NCBI RefSeq assembly: GCF_050278625.1
Contig: NZ_JBNNTI010000001.1
Location: 434,001 to 498,000, forward strand
Length of the DNA stretch: 64,000 nucleotides
Direction of reading: 5' to 3'
DNA from: Viridibacillus sp050278625
GTDB lineage: Bacteria; Bacillota; Bacilli; Bacillales_A; Planococcaceae
The position numbers and the translations under genes are program-made. Under the pieces are notes generated by a model. It was not told the origin of the DNA and ran no database searches. It was given only the letters and a program-made list of their open reading frames with translations. Shown here in pieces: positions 9,410-18,340 of the stretch. The stretch's first letter is position 1. Every line of letters starts with the position of its first letter.

Positions 9410-9919
9410 TTACTCAACTGGTGTATCCAGGCGTTCTAATTCTGTTGAATCAATTTCATACTCCAATAAATGATCCCAATCATCTGATTCAATCATATCT
9501 AATTGTGCTTCTACAATCATTTTGAAACGATTACGGAATACTTTAGATTGTTTTTTCAACTCTTCAATTTCTAATGCAATACGACGAGCTTTAGATAGAG
9601 CTTCGTTAACAATACGATCAGCATTCTTCTCAGCTTCTTTAACGATCAATTTTGCTTCTTTTGTAGAATTACGTCGTACTTCTTCAGCAGCTTCTTGTGC
9701 AATGACGATTGATTTTTGAAGAGTAGACTCAATAGAGTTATAGTGACCAATTTGCTCATTTGAAGTTAGCAATTTGCTTTCTAGCTCTTTTTTCTCTTTT
9801 AAAATAACTTCATAGTCTTTAATGATTTGCATTAAAAACTCATTGACTTCATCTTCATTGTAACCTCTGAAACCACGAGTAAACTCTTTATTATGTATAT
9901 CAACAGGCGATAATGGCAT
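9410..9919 (-). CDS. divIVA: cell-division initiation / pole-marking protein DivIVA
   Basis: Coiled-coil protein that binds negatively curved membrane at septa and poles and recruits Min and chromosome-anchoring proteins. The 169-residue sequence starts with the canonical DivIVA N-terminus (SPVDIHNKEFTRGFRGY) followed by Glu/Lys-rich coiled coil to about residue 140. The ATG follows AAGGGAGAG. It is last in the ylm group and followed by the independent ileS promoter. Confidence 0.96.
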   Translation of the reverse strand: MPLSPVDIHNKEFTRGFRGYNEDEVNEFLMQIIKDYEVILKEKKELESKLLTSNEQIGHYNSIESTLQKSIVIAQEAAEEVRRNSTKEAKLIVKEAEKNADRIVNEALSKARRIALEIEELKKQSKVFRNRFKMIVEAQLDMIESDDWDHLLEYEIDSTELERLDTPVE

Positions 9920-10017
9920 TTTCTACACTCTCCCTTATAGCATAATATATATTGTAAACTATTATACAGGTCATTAATGGTAAATACATCGAAAAAACAA
10001 CAAATTTAATGTAAATA

Positions 10018-10806
10018 TTATGATTTTCTTTCCATTCGACCAATATTAATGCGAATTTTATCTTTTTTTGTTCGTCCTTCAATAGCTTTAATGATAAATC
10101 TTCCAAAGCCTCGGATAGATAATAAATCGAGTTCATGCAATTCAAAAGATATATTTTCTCTGATAGTAAAGTTAACCTTCACTTTCCCGCTATTTATAAG
10201 CGCTGCTGATTTCTGACGAGAAATATTAAACACAGATGCAATAACCGTATCTAAACGTAACGAACTTACTGTCATCATTTCATCCGTCCAAATTTCCTCA
10301 TTCGGTAATAACTTTTCAGTTGAATTTAGAGATTCTACATTTACTTTCACTTTTCCAATTGAAGTGAGATTAGCTCTTACATAATCTTCAATCTCAGATG
10401 TAATAGCAAATTGGGCTGTAGAGCTGTCTAATCTTATATCCCCAAATTTCTCTCTTCCCAAACCAAGTGATAGTAGCGCCCCTAAAACATCTGGATGTTC
10501 AAGCTGAACAAACTTAGATGGATAACGCAAATGAAATACTGTGATTTGATAGTCTTCTTCTACCGGTTCGAAATAGGATGGGTATAAAAGTATTCTTCTA
10601 CGCTCAGCTTCATCAAATGCACCAAAATAAGCCATTGTAATATCACCCTGATGCCCAATGATTGACTGTACGATATATCGTTGACGCGGATCTAGAAAGT
10701 CCGTTAACTTTGGGGTATAACGATTTTCTACTTCTATAAGCCAGCCACCAACTTGGTCAATAAATTCTCGCTCATCTGGGCGAAAATGCTGGAATACCTC
10801 TTCCAT
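10018..10806 (-). CDS. ylmH: YlmH family RNA-binding S4-domain protein
   Basis: The 262-residue product matches YlmH: a DUF-type N-terminal domain and a C-terminal S4 fold (about residues 180-250, with SRQKSAALINSGKVKVN). Known relatives bind stalled 50S-peptidyl-tRNA complexes and rescue them. The ATG at 10804-10806 follows AGAGGAGGGA at good spacing. A strong terminator hairpin lies only about 20 bp upstream (10827-10854), which may reduce its expression relative to sepF-ylmG. Confidence 0.9.
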   Translation of the reverse strand: MEEVFQHFRPDEREFIDQVGGWLIEVENRYTPKLTDFLDPRQRYIVQSIIGHQGDITMAYFGAFDEAERRRILLYPSYFEPVEEDYQITVFHLRYPSKFVQLEHPDVLGALLSLGLGREKFGDIRLDSSTAQFAITSEIEDYVRANLTSIGKVKVNVESLNSTEKLLPNEEIWTDEMMTVSSLRLDTVIASVFNISRQKSAALINSGKVKVNFTIRENISFELHELDLLSIRGFGRFIIKAIEGRTKKDKIRINIGRMERKS

Positions 10807-10826
10807 AACATCCCTCCTCTCTTGAC

Positions 10827-10854
10827 AAAAAAACCCCACATTCATATTGTGGGG
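10827..10854 (-). terminator. intrinsic terminator between ylmG and ylmH
   Basis: CCCCACA/TGTGGGG arms around a 7-nt loop are followed by seven U (10827-10833). It ends only 20 bp before the ylmH start, so downstream genes depend on read-through or on a promoter inside the hairpin region. Confidence 0.8.
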
Positions 10855-10876
10855 AAGAGTGAGATTGACTAAAAAA

Positions 10877-11143
10877 TTAGAGTAAAAATCCATTAAATAA
10901 ACTTATTACTCCTTGATTTGCCAAATTCAATGCAAAAATTGCGACGATTGGCGAAATATCAATCATACCTAGTGGTGGAATAAAACGTCTAAATATATCT
11001 AAATACGGATCACAAATTTTACCTAAAATTTGACCGAATTTAGACTCATATGCAGATGGAATCCACGACATCAAAATATAAACGATAAGCGCAATTGAAT
11101 AATATGAAATTAATTTTGTTATTATTGTACCTATTATAAACAT
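10877..11143 (-). CDS. ylmG: YggT/YlmG family membrane protein
   Basis: Small 88-residue protein of the YggT family with two hydrophobic segments (about residues 5-25 and 62-85) flanking a conserved DPYLDIFRRFIPPLG loop. Family members affect cell division and chloroplast nucleoid or envelope biogenesis, but the molecular role is not settled. GAGG lies before the ATG. It directly follows sepF, as in most Firmicutes. Confidence 0.9.
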   Translation of the reverse strand: MFIIGTIITKLISYYSIALIVYILMSWIPSAYESKFGQILGKICDPYLDIFRRFIPPLGMIDISPIVAIFALNLANQGVISLFNGFLL

Positions 11144-11167
11144 AAATTATTAAACTCCTCAGTTTGA

Positions 11168-11671
11168 TCAGTCTTCATAATAATATTCAGAGATATTCCC
11201 ATCAACTTCAACATTGTCAGGTGTACATAAGAAAATATCAGTGCCAATTCGTTTTATATCTCCACCAAGCGCACAGATTGTACCACTCAAAAAATCAATA
11301 ATACGAATGCCTTGCTCTTTATCAATACGCTGTAAATTCACAACGACTGCACGCTTGCTTTTTAAATGTTCAGCAATATCTTGTGCTTCGGCATAGACAC
11401 GTGGTTCAGCTAAGACAACCTTAGAAGACTTTTGTGTAATACTCACTAAATTAGGTGTATTTGTATGTTCAGTTGCCACATTCCGTCGCTCCTTGTTGCT
11501 TACTTTTTTAACTGCAGGTTGATTTACTACAGCTTGATGAACAGGTTGTGACATGACTCTTTGTTGGCGTTGCTCTTGCTGTTGTGGTTGCGATTGTTGT
11601 GATTGCTCATAGTAGTCTCCATCATCTTCTTCTAGTAAAAAAAAGTTCTTAATTTTATCCTTCATGCTCAT
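11168..11671 (-). CDS. sepF: cell-division protein SepF
   Basis: Membrane-binding FtsZ partner that organises Z-filaments at the septum. The 167-residue product begins with the amphipathic membrane-targeting helix (MKDKIKNFFLLEEDD), followed by a Gln-rich linker (residues 22-65) and the SepF core with VVNLQRIDKEQGIRIIDFLSG. The ATG shares one base with the ylmE stop (TAATG), indicating coupling. Confidence 0.95.
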   Translation of the reverse strand: MSMKDKIKNFFLLEEDDGDYYEQSQQSQPQQQEQRQQRVMSQPVHQAVVNQPAVKKVSNKERRNVATEHTNTPNLVSITQKSSKVVLAEPRVYAEAQDIAEHLKSKRAVVVNLQRIDKEQGIRIIDFLSGTICALGGDIKRIGTDIFLCTPDNVEVDGNISEYYYED

Positions 11672-12360
11672 TAAGAATCCCTTCTTTCGGTGCCAACTAG
11701 AGCCGTACCAATCCGAACATATGTTGCACCCTCTTCGACAGCGATTTCATAGTCATTTGACATTCCCATCGATAAATCGTGACATGGTGCGTGAGCATAT
11801 CCGTTATTTTCGACTTCTAATTGTAGTTTTTTAAGATTTTTAAAAACGTTGCGAACTACTTCTAGATCTTCTGTATTTGGGGCCATTGTCATTAAACCCA
11901 CTACGCGGATATGAGAATATTGCGATAATTGCTCGATAAATAGTATAACTTCTTCCGGTTGTAGACCATGCTTTGATTCTTCGCCTGAGACATTTACTTG
12001 TACAAAACAATTCACAATACGAGTTGCTCTTTTTTCAATTTCATCTGCTAAACTAAGACGATCTAAAGAGTGTAGAAAATCAATTTTATCGATGACTTGT
12101 TTAACTTTCCGTGTTTGCATTGACCCAATATAATGCCATACAGCACGATCGGTAATTGTTGCTCTCTTTTCTAACAAGCCTTCCGGTCGATTTTCGCCTA
12201 ATTGATTTAACCCTGCATCTAGCGCTTCAATAGCTCGTTCAGTAGACACTTGCTTTGTAACTGCGATAATTGATACACCCTCTACTTGTCTATCTCCCCT
12301 GTTTGCTGCTTTTTCAATCTTTAGCTGAATTTCTTGTAAGTTATTTATAATTGAAGTCAT
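11671..12360 (-). CDS. ylmE: YggS/PROSC family pyridoxal-phosphate homeostasis protein
   Basis: PLP-binding protein of alanine-racemase fold that buffers pyridoxal phosphate and affects amino-acid pools. The 229-residue product has the Schiff-base lysine in IIAVTKQVS near residue 33 and the family motif HYIGSMQTRKV. It sits between ylmC and sepF; ylmD, which normally lies just before it in B. subtilis, is missing. Confidence 0.93.
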   Translation of the reverse strand: MTSIINNLQEIQLKIEKAANRGDRQVEGVSIIAVTKQVSTERAIEALDAGLNQLGENRPEGLLEKRATITDRAVWHYIGSMQTRKVKQVIDKIDFLHSLDRLSLADEIEKRATRIVNCFVQVNVSGEESKHGLQPEEVILFIEQLSQYSHIRVVGLMTMAPNTEDLEVVRNVFKNLKKLQLEVENNGYAHAPCHDLSMGMSNDYEIAVEEGATYVRIGTALVGTERRDS

Positions 12361-12443
12361 TTTTTTCCCATCTTTTCAAAGATACTTGTTAACTTATTGT
12401 ACCAAGCAACGCATGAATTATCAATGAATTGTCATACATTTGA

Positions 12444-12677
12444 CTATCGTGCTTTGACTAATATGACATCCTTCCCAACTACAAGAATATCTTCTATACG
12501 AATTTTCATTCCATCATTATCACTTTGTGAAAATTGAAAGAATCTCTTCGGTTCGGATACTACGAATGCTTCAATTAAGCCCGTTTCCTCCGACAATACT
12601 GCATCTAGTACAAATCCTAAAAAACGGCCATTGCCTGCTTCAATAATTTCTTTTCTTTGGATATCAGAAAATCTCAT
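12444..12677 (-). CDS. ylmC: YlmC/YmxH family PRC-barrel sporulation protein
   Basis: The 77-residue PRC-barrel-like protein (MRFSDIQRKEIIEAGNG...) matches YlmC/YmxH, whose members are mother-cell or forespore expressed in B. subtilis; the role is unknown. It lies after sigG with a terminator between. A ribosome site (AGGAGG) is about 7 nt before the ATG. Confidence 0.85.
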   Translation of the reverse strand: MRFSDIQRKEIIEAGNGRFLGFVLDAVLSEETGLIEAFVVSEPKRFFQFSQSDNDGMKIRIEDILVVGKDVILVKAR

Positions 12678-12715
12678 CTACATCCCTCCTAACACAGTCT
12701 ATGAAGGGAAATAGC

Positions 12716-12748
12716 AAAAAACGCATCAACTTTTAGAGTTTGATACGT
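12716..12748 (-). terminator. intrinsic terminator after sigG
   Basis: The hairpin has ACGCATCAAC (12721-12730) paired with GTTTGATACGT (12738-12748) and a U run encoded at 12716-12720, just past the sigG stop at 12763. Confidence 0.75.
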
Positions 12749-12762
12749 CTTTGCCATAGTTA

Positions 12763-13548
12763 TTAATTATCGTATTGTGATATTTGCTTTTGAATTGTTT
12801 TGATTGCACTTTTTTCTAGTCTTGAAATTTGCGCTTGCGAAATTCCTAATTCGTTTGCAATTTCAGTTTGCGTTTCACCATAATAAAAACGTTTTGCTAA
12901 GATTTTTTGTTGCCTTTCATCTAGCTTCATCACATTTTCTTTCATGGTTACATATGTCAACCATCGTTCTTCAGAAACTGCATTGTCTTTAAGTTGATCC
13001 ATCATATAAACTGGATCCCCACCATCTGAATAAATCGGTTCATGCAGTGACATTGGTTCTTGAATTGCATCTAAAGCAAATAAAATATCTTCTTGTGGCA
13101 AGCCTGTCATACGCGCTAAATCAGATAAAGTAGGTTCACGTAATTGCTCATTGATAAATTGTTCTTTAGCCTGCATTGCCTTATAGGCAATATCACGCAA
13201 GGAACGAGCAACACGCAGTGGGTGATGGTCCCGCAAATGCCTGCGAATCTCCCCAATAATCATAGGCACTGCATAGGTTGAAAATCGCACATTATGAGAC
13301 AAATCAAAATGGTCAATTGATTTCAATAAACCAATACAGCCGACTTGAAACAGGTCATCAGCCTGTTCACCACGATATGCAAAACGCCCTACAATACTGA
13401 GCACTAAACGTAGATTGCCCATAACGAGCTGATCTCTTACTTCCTCTTGGCCACTTTGCAATTGGATAAATAACTGACGCATTTCCTCATGCTTTAATAC
13501 AGGTAACTTTGCAGTATCTACACCGCATAAATCCACTTTTGTTCGCAT
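12763..13548 (-). CDS. sigG: RNA polymerase sigma-G factor, late forespore
   Basis: Directs late forespore transcription. The 261-residue protein shows the sigma-G signature N-terminus (KVDLCGVDTAKLPVLKHEEM) and complete sigma-70 regions 2 to 4, including DLFQVGCIGLLKSIDHFD and the region 4 helix-turn-helix ETQTEIANELGISQAQISRLEK. The start is the second of two close ATGs (13546-13548), because GGAGG is 8 nt before it. It follows sigE with 94 bp between, as in B. subtilis. Confidence 0.97.
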   Translation of the reverse strand: MRTKVDLCGVDTAKLPVLKHEEMRQLFIQLQSGQEEVRDQLVMGNLRLVLSIVGRFAYRGEQADDLFQVGCIGLLKSIDHFDLSHNVRFSTYAVPMIIGEIRRHLRDHHPLRVARSLRDIAYKAMQAKEQFINEQLREPTLSDLARMTGLPQEDILFALDAIQEPMSLHEPIYSDGGDPVYMMDQLKDNAVSEERWLTYVTMKENVMKLDERQQKILAKRFYYGETQTEIANELGISQAQISRLEKSAIKTIQKQISQYDN

Positions 13549-13642
13549 AGTCATTTCCTCCGGACGTTTCTTTCTTTGTTGTAAGTTCAGTTTGTCCGTT
13601 AAGTCGCAGAATATGCGGTGGAAAAATGACCAATTTCAACCA

Positions 13643-14350
13643 TCACATAGTTGGTTGATTTAAATTTTCACGTAATTCATGAATAATTTTCTTCTCTAAA
13701 CGAGAAATATAAGATTGTGAAATACCGAGATGATCAGCAACTTCCTTTTGCGTCATCTCTTCTCTGCCGTTTAATCCGAAGCGGCACTCCATAATATAGC
13801 GCTCGCGTTCTTCCAATATATGAATCGCTTGAAACATATGCTGGCGCTCGATTTTTTTTTCAACATTATCCGTAATAATATGCTCGTCCGTTCCTAAAAT
13901 ATCCGATAATAATAATTCATTACCATCTGCATCTGAATTGAGCGGTTCATCTAGTGACACTTCACCTTTAGTTCGACTAGTTTTTCTCAAATGCATTAAA
14001 ATTTCATTTTCGATACATCTAGAAGCATATGTAGCGAGTTTGATATTTTTTTCTGTATTAAATGTTTCTATTGCCTTTATTAATCCAATTGAGCCTATAC
14101 TGATTAAATCTTCAATTGGTGTATTCGAATTATCAAAACGTCTAGCAATATAGACTACTAAACGCAAATTACGTTCAATTAATGTATCTCTAGCACTCAT
14201 ATCTCCTCGCATAAACGCCGCAATAACTTCCTTCTCCTCCTCTTTTTTCAATGGTACAGGCAGCGATTCATGACTTCCTATATAAAAAGTACCCTTCGTT
14301 CTCCAAGTAGCGAACTTCTGCTGTAGCCAGTGCCAAAATTTACGAATCAT
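13643..14350 (-). CDS. sigE: RNA polymerase sigma-E factor precursor, mother cell
   Basis: Pro-sigma-E, activated by SpoIIGA cleavage after engulfment starts. The 235-residue sequence has a hydrophobic, basic pro-region (MIRKFWHWLQQKFATWRTK) ahead of the conserved FYIG cleavage area, then regions 2 to 4 (NLRLVVYIARRFDN; LGISQSYISRLEKK). The ATG at 14348-14350 is chosen because longer readings overlap spoIIGA. It is second in the spoIIG operon. Confidence 0.96.
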   Translation of the reverse strand: MIRKFWHWLQQKFATWRTKGTFYIGSHESLPVPLKKEEEKEVIAAFMRGDMSARDTLIERNLRLVVYIARRFDNSNTPIEDLISIGSIGLIKAIETFNTEKNIKLATYASRCIENEILMHLRKTSRTKGEVSLDEPLNSDADGNELLLSDILGTDEHIITDNVEKKIERQHMFQAIHILEERERYIMECRFGLNGREEMTQKEVADHLGISQSYISRLEKKIIHELRENLNQPTM

Positions 14351-14370
14351 GTAAAAAACCCCTTCCATCA

Positions 14371-15201
14371 TTATTGACAAAGCGTTGAGACATTCAAAAT
14401 GACATCTACCTGCTGTGGGAAATGATCTGATTCCCTTGTAAGTACAAAAAAACCTGGTGCGATAAAGAAACCATCTTCCCCGTGTACCTCCCACTGATCA
14501 AAACGGAACGCGATTCCATAAACCGTTTGCTCTTGTACAGTTGAGAATCGAATAACCGTTAGCTTACTTTGTAGCTCTTTCGGGAACATCGATAATTTGT
14601 AAGGATTAGATGATTGCCAACTTTGTAGTGCATTTTTTAGCACAACATCAATACGATCTTCTAACGAGCGCCAAGCAATAAAATGAACAGCCCTTCCAGT
14701 TAATGGTTCGATGCAACTATTACCTGTATCGATAAATCCACTTAACTTCCAGCTTACCCCTTGAAACGTCATTGTCGTATCAAATACAAGCCCACGCTCA
14801 AGCGATTGCTGTTTACTAACCGTCCATCTATTTTGTAATAGAACAAGCCCGGCAACTGCGATAATGCTACTTGTCGAAGCGAAATAGACAGTTGGCATTT
14901 TGAAAAATAGTGGCTCGAGCGCAGTCAATAAACCACCTGCAAATAATGCAGCCACAATGCAAATAATAGAACTTTTGAACCATTTCTTAAAGTGAAATCC
15001 AAAAGCACTAATTGTCATCATGACAAAAGCAAAAATCATAGGTATAACAGATTGACCAATAAAGACAACGACGCATGCACCTATTAGCGCGCTTAACAAC
15101 AATCTTTTTCTCGACACTTGTAATGCACCTATTTTACTTGTAAAGGACAAGACAATGTAATTGAAAATTGTATTGAGCGCTAAGATCACTTCTCCGTACA
15201 T
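14371..15201 (-). CDS. spoIIGA: sporulation sigma-E factor processing peptidase
   Basis: Membrane aspartyl protease that cleaves pro-sigma-E when triggered by forespore SpoIIR. The 276-residue protein has five hydrophobic segments in residues 1-122 and a cytosolic protease domain with the catalytic GFIDTGNS motif (Asp near 158). It is slightly shorter than the B. subtilis protein (309 aa) but complete. The next gene, 20 bp away, is its substrate sigE. Confidence 0.95.
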   Translation of the reverse strand: MYGEVILALNTIFNYIVLSFTSKIGALQVSRKRLLLSALIGACVVVFIGQSVIPMIFAFVMMTISAFGFHFKKWFKSSIICIVAALFAGGLLTALEPLFFKMPTVYFASTSSIIAVAGLVLLQNRWTVSKQQSLERGLVFDTTMTFQGVSWKLSGFIDTGNSCIEPLTGRAVHFIAWRSLEDRIDVVLKNALQSWQSSNPYKLSMFPKELQSKLTVIRFSTVQEQTVYGIAFRFDQWEVHGEDGFFIAPGFFVLTRESDHFPQQVDVILNVSTLCQ

Positions 15202-15290
15202 GACATCGCCTCCCTACTGAAAGGTTAACATCCGACAACTTCAAAAAATGTCAAACCGTGAAGTGAACTTGCAAAAAATTTGCGACAGAA
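15202..15290 (-). promoter_or_regulatory. probable spoIIG promoter region with Spo0A-like boxes
   Basis: Upstream of spoIIGA on the minus strand are TTGACA (15249-15254), and TGTCGGA (15231-15237) and TGTCGCA (15281-15287), which resemble the Spo0A box TGTCGAA. No clear -10 was found. The B. subtilis spoIIG promoter is Spo0A~P and sigma-A dependent; assignment here is by position and partial matches. Confidence 0.4.
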
Positions 15291-15340
15291 AAAAGTGTAT
15301 ACTGACATTTTTTTTTAGATATTTTTTCACAAAATAAAAA

Positions 15341-15364
15341 GCCCACACAATAAGTTGTGTGGGC
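15341..15364 (-). terminator. intrinsic terminator after ftsZ
   Basis: A perfect 10-bp stem GCCCACACAA/TTGTGTGGGC is followed by U-rich sequence, 16 bp past the ftsZ stop. It closes the dcw transcript. Confidence 0.88.
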
Positions 15365-15380
15365 AAGTTCCATTTTTCAA

Positions 15381-16544
15381 TTAACGTCTCTTTTGTCGAT
15401 TACGTAAGAATGTAGGAATATCTAAAGCATCATCTTGAGATTGTGAAGTTTGTGTTTGTCTCACAGGCTCTTGATGTACTTTCACTTCTTCTTGTCTTAC
15501 TTCACGACTTTGTTGTTGAGGAGCAGCAGTAGCAGGACGACCAGCACCGATTCCTCCACGACCAGCTGAACGCGTGTCTACAGGCATTTCATCATCTGCG
15601 AATCCAGTAGCAATAACTGTTACGATTATTTCATCTTTTAAATTTTCATTAATAACCGCACCGAAAATAATGTTCACATCTTCATCTGAGGCAGCAGCTA
15701 CAATATCAGCAGCATCTCCTACTTCATATAAACCAAGGTTCGAGCCACCAGTCATATTCATAAGGACACCTTTTGCTCCATGAATCGATGTTTCAAGTAA
15801 TGGACTTGAAATCGCTTTTTTAGCAGCCTCTGCTGCGCGGTTTTCACCAGATGCAATACCGATTCCCATTAATGCTGAACCTTTATCAGACATGATAGAT
15901 TTAACATCTGCAAAGTCTAAGTTAATAAGACCAGGCGTTGCGATTAAATCAGAAATACCTTGTACACCTTGACGAAGTACATTATCTACTTCACGGAATG
16001 CTTCTAACATTGGCGTGTTTTTATCTACAATTTCAAGTAGACGATCATTTGGAATAACGATTAAAGTGTCAACTGCTTCTTTCATTGCAGTTGTACCGCC
16101 ATATGCTTGCGATTGACGTTTACGGCCTTCGAAGGTGAATGGTCGTGTTACAACCCCTACTGTTAATGCACCTAAGTCGTGAGCAATTTGAGCAACGACA
16201 GGAGCTGCACCTGTACCAGTACCGCCACCCATACCTGCAGTGACGAATACCATATCTGCTCCGCTCAATGCTTCTTCTAATTGTTCTTTGCTTTCTTCAG
16301 CAGCTTTTTTCCCTACTTCTGGATTTGCTCCTGCACCTAAACCACGTGTCAATTTACTACCAATCTGTAATTTCACATCAGCTTTCGATAGTTTTAATGC
16401 TTGTGAGTCTGTATTCACGGCAATGAATTCTACACCTTGTACACCATGTTCAATCATACGATTGACTGCATTGTTACCGCCGCCGCCAACGCCGATTACT
16501 TTAATAACTGCTAGTTGTTCGATATCTGTATCAAATTCTAACAT
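15381..16544 (-). CDS. ftsZ: cell-division GTPase FtsZ
   Basis: Tubulin-like GTPase that forms the Z ring. The 387-residue product has the nucleotide loop GVGGGGNNAVNRM near residue 20, the tubulin signature GGGTGTGAAP near 107, a Gln-rich linker (about 325-370) and the C-terminal binding peptide DIPTFLRNRQ that contacts FtsA, SepF and EzrA. It is last in the cluster, 49 bp after ftsA. Confidence 0.98.
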   Translation of the reverse strand: MLEFDTDIEQLAVIKVIGVGGGGNNAVNRMIEHGVQGVEFIAVNTDSQALKLSKADVKLQIGSKLTRGLGAGANPEVGKKAAEESKEQLEEALSGADMVFVTAGMGGGTGTGAAPVVAQIAHDLGALTVGVVTRPFTFEGRKRQSQAYGGTTAMKEAVDTLIVIPNDRLLEIVDKNTPMLEAFREVDNVLRQGVQGISDLIATPGLINLDFADVKSIMSDKGSALMGIGIASGENRAAEAAKKAISSPLLETSIHGAKGVLMNMTGGSNLGLYEVGDAADIVAAASDEDVNIIFGAVINENLKDEIIVTVIATGFADDEMPVDTRSAGRGGIGAGRPATAAPQQQSREVRQEEVKVHQEPVRQTQTSQSQDDALDIPTFLRNRQKRR

Positions 16545-16593
16545 CTCTATTCCTCCTAATTTAGCTCATTGTGTGTAGAGAAAGCCGCCTATA

Positions 16594-17871
16594 TTATTCT
16601 AAAAATTTGGTTAAGAAACTCCGAACCTTACCAACTACGCCTTCTTTTTGCTCTTGTGTATCATAAGCGGCTGGTATTTTTGTATTTGACTCTGTATTTT
16701 GAATTGGTCCTAGCGGTTTGTCATCGCTATAATCTCCGAGAAACTCAGATTCCATATATGCATAACGGATTAAGTTTACTGCTGATGTAAATTCAGGTTC
16801 TCTTACACCAATATATTCAGGCGTGTAAACTCTTACTCTCGTTTGTAACACATGGCGAGCTAGTTGAGAAATACCTTCTAATTTGGCAACGCCACCAGTT
16901 AATACTACGCCACCTGGTAAATCTTGAATACCCATCCGATACAACTCGTCGATTATCAATTCGAATAATTCTTCCAATCGAACACCGATAATTTCGGATA
17001 TGTACCTCTGACTAAATTGCTCCTTTGTATCTCCATCAATAACTGGCACTTCAAAAAGTTCATCTTCTGAAGCGTCGTCGTAAAATGCATGTCCATAGTC
17101 AATTTTAATCTTCTCAGCTTGTTCTGTCGGTGTTTTTAATACAATCGATAAATCTTTCGTAATATGTTCTCCACCTACTGGAATAACAGCTGTGTGTGTG
17201 AAATGTTCATCCTTGAAAACAGCAATTGTTGTTGAACCACCGCCAATATCAATAAATGCAGTGCCTCGGTTCTTTTCATCTTCTGTTAATGCAAATTCAC
17301 CTGCAGCAAGTGACTGTAAGTAAATTTGTTGTATATCCAATCCCGCTTTTTCAACGCACCGGAGTACATTATGCAGGACCGTTTTAGAAGTAGTAATTAA
17401 TGTACCATCCATTTCTAATCGGATGCCAATCATACCTCGAGGGTCTTTGATTTCATCTAAATTATCTACTATAAATTGTCTAGGAACTAAATTGACTAGC
17501 TCTCTCTCTGGCGGAATTGACATCACTTGTGCCGATTCCATAACGCGATCTAAATCCTCATCTCCTATTTCACGGTTGTCACTATTAACAGCAACTACCC
17601 CTTTAACAGGCTGAAGCATAGCCTGATTGGCAGGAATACCCAAAATAACTTTATTAATAGTCATCCCTATCATTCTTTCGGCTTGTTCGACCGCTTTTTT
17701 AATAGATTGTACTGTAGCATCTATATCTACAATACTACCTTTACGAATGCCAGTAGATTTTACATTCCCTACTCCTATTACATGTAAAGTCTCATTATTT
17801 ACTTCTCCAATAACGACTTTAATGGATGATGATCCTATATCTAGTGATACATATAATTCTGAGTGATTCAA
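16594..17871 (-). CDS. ftsA: cell-division protein FtsA
   Basis: Actin-like ATPase tethering FtsZ to the membrane. The 425-residue protein contains ATPase motifs YVSLDIGSSSIKVVIGE near residue 8 and FIDIGGGSTTIAVF near 205. It ends in an amphipathic helix (KVRSFLTKFLE) serving as membrane anchor. It lies between sbp and ftsZ. Confidence 0.97.
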   Translation of the reverse strand: MNHSELYVSLDIGSSSIKVVIGEVNNETLHVIGVGNVKSTGIRKGSIVDIDATVQSIKKAVEQAERMIGMTINKVILGIPANQAMLQPVKGVVAVNSDNREIGDEDLDRVMESAQVMSIPPERELVNLVPRQFIVDNLDEIKDPRGMIGIRLEMDGTLITTSKTVLHNVLRCVEKAGLDIQQIYLQSLAAGEFALTEDEKNRGTAFIDIGGGSTTIAVFKDEHFTHTAVIPVGGEHITKDLSIVLKTPTEQAEKIKIDYGHAFYDDASEDELFEVPVIDGDTKEQFSQRYISEIIGVRLEELFELIIDELYRMGIQDLPGGVVLTGGVAKLEGISQLARHVLQTRVRVYTPEYIGVREPEFTSAVNLIRYAYMESEFLGDYSDDKPLGPIQNTESNTKIPAAYDTQEQKEGVVGKVRSFLTKFLE

Positions 17872-17980
17872 TCTGTGGCACCTCCTTCAACAACTCTTAA
17901 CAATATTCTATTGTAAATTGAGTAACTTGTCTAAATAAATTCCTGTTTTTTCGAAAAAATTCCTTCTATTAGACTGCTTT

Positions 17981-18337
17981 TTAAGATGATTTTGCTTTTT
18001 TATCATTCCATTTTGATAATAATATCCTTCTAATGATAGCAATATTTTGGAAAAGCCGTACTCCAAAAGCAAAAACAGCTGCTAAATAAAGATCAACACC
18101 TAAGTGAACTCCTAAAAATGCCAATCCTGCTGCTAGTGCAATATTAAAGAAAAAGCCTGTCACAAATACATAATCATCATATACTCGTTGTAATTGTGCT
18201 CTTATCCCACCAAAGAGAGTATCTAAAGCAGCAAGGACTGCAATGGATAAGTAACTTTCATAAACAGTAGGTATTTGAACATCAGTTAACAGACCAAGGG
18301 AAATACCTAATAGTAAACCAAGTAACGGTAACCACAA
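17981..18337 (-). CDS. sbp: small basic protein Sbp (DUF1290)
   Basis: The 118-residue membrane protein has three to four hydrophobic segments and the conserved LGGIRAQL-type stretch (TLFGGIRAQLQ). It matches the Sbp family found just before ftsA in Bacillales; function unknown. The start is TTG at 18335-18337, preceded by AAAGGGGG about 8 nt upstream; no ATG fits the conserved N-terminus. Confidence 0.88.
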   Translation of the reverse strand: MWLPLLGLLLGISLGLLTDVQIPTVYESYLSIAVLAALDTLFGGIRAQLQRVYDDYVFVTGFFFNIALAAGLAFLGVHLGVDLYLAAVFAFGVRLFQNIAIIRRILLSKWNDKKAKSS

Positions 18338-18340
18338 ATC

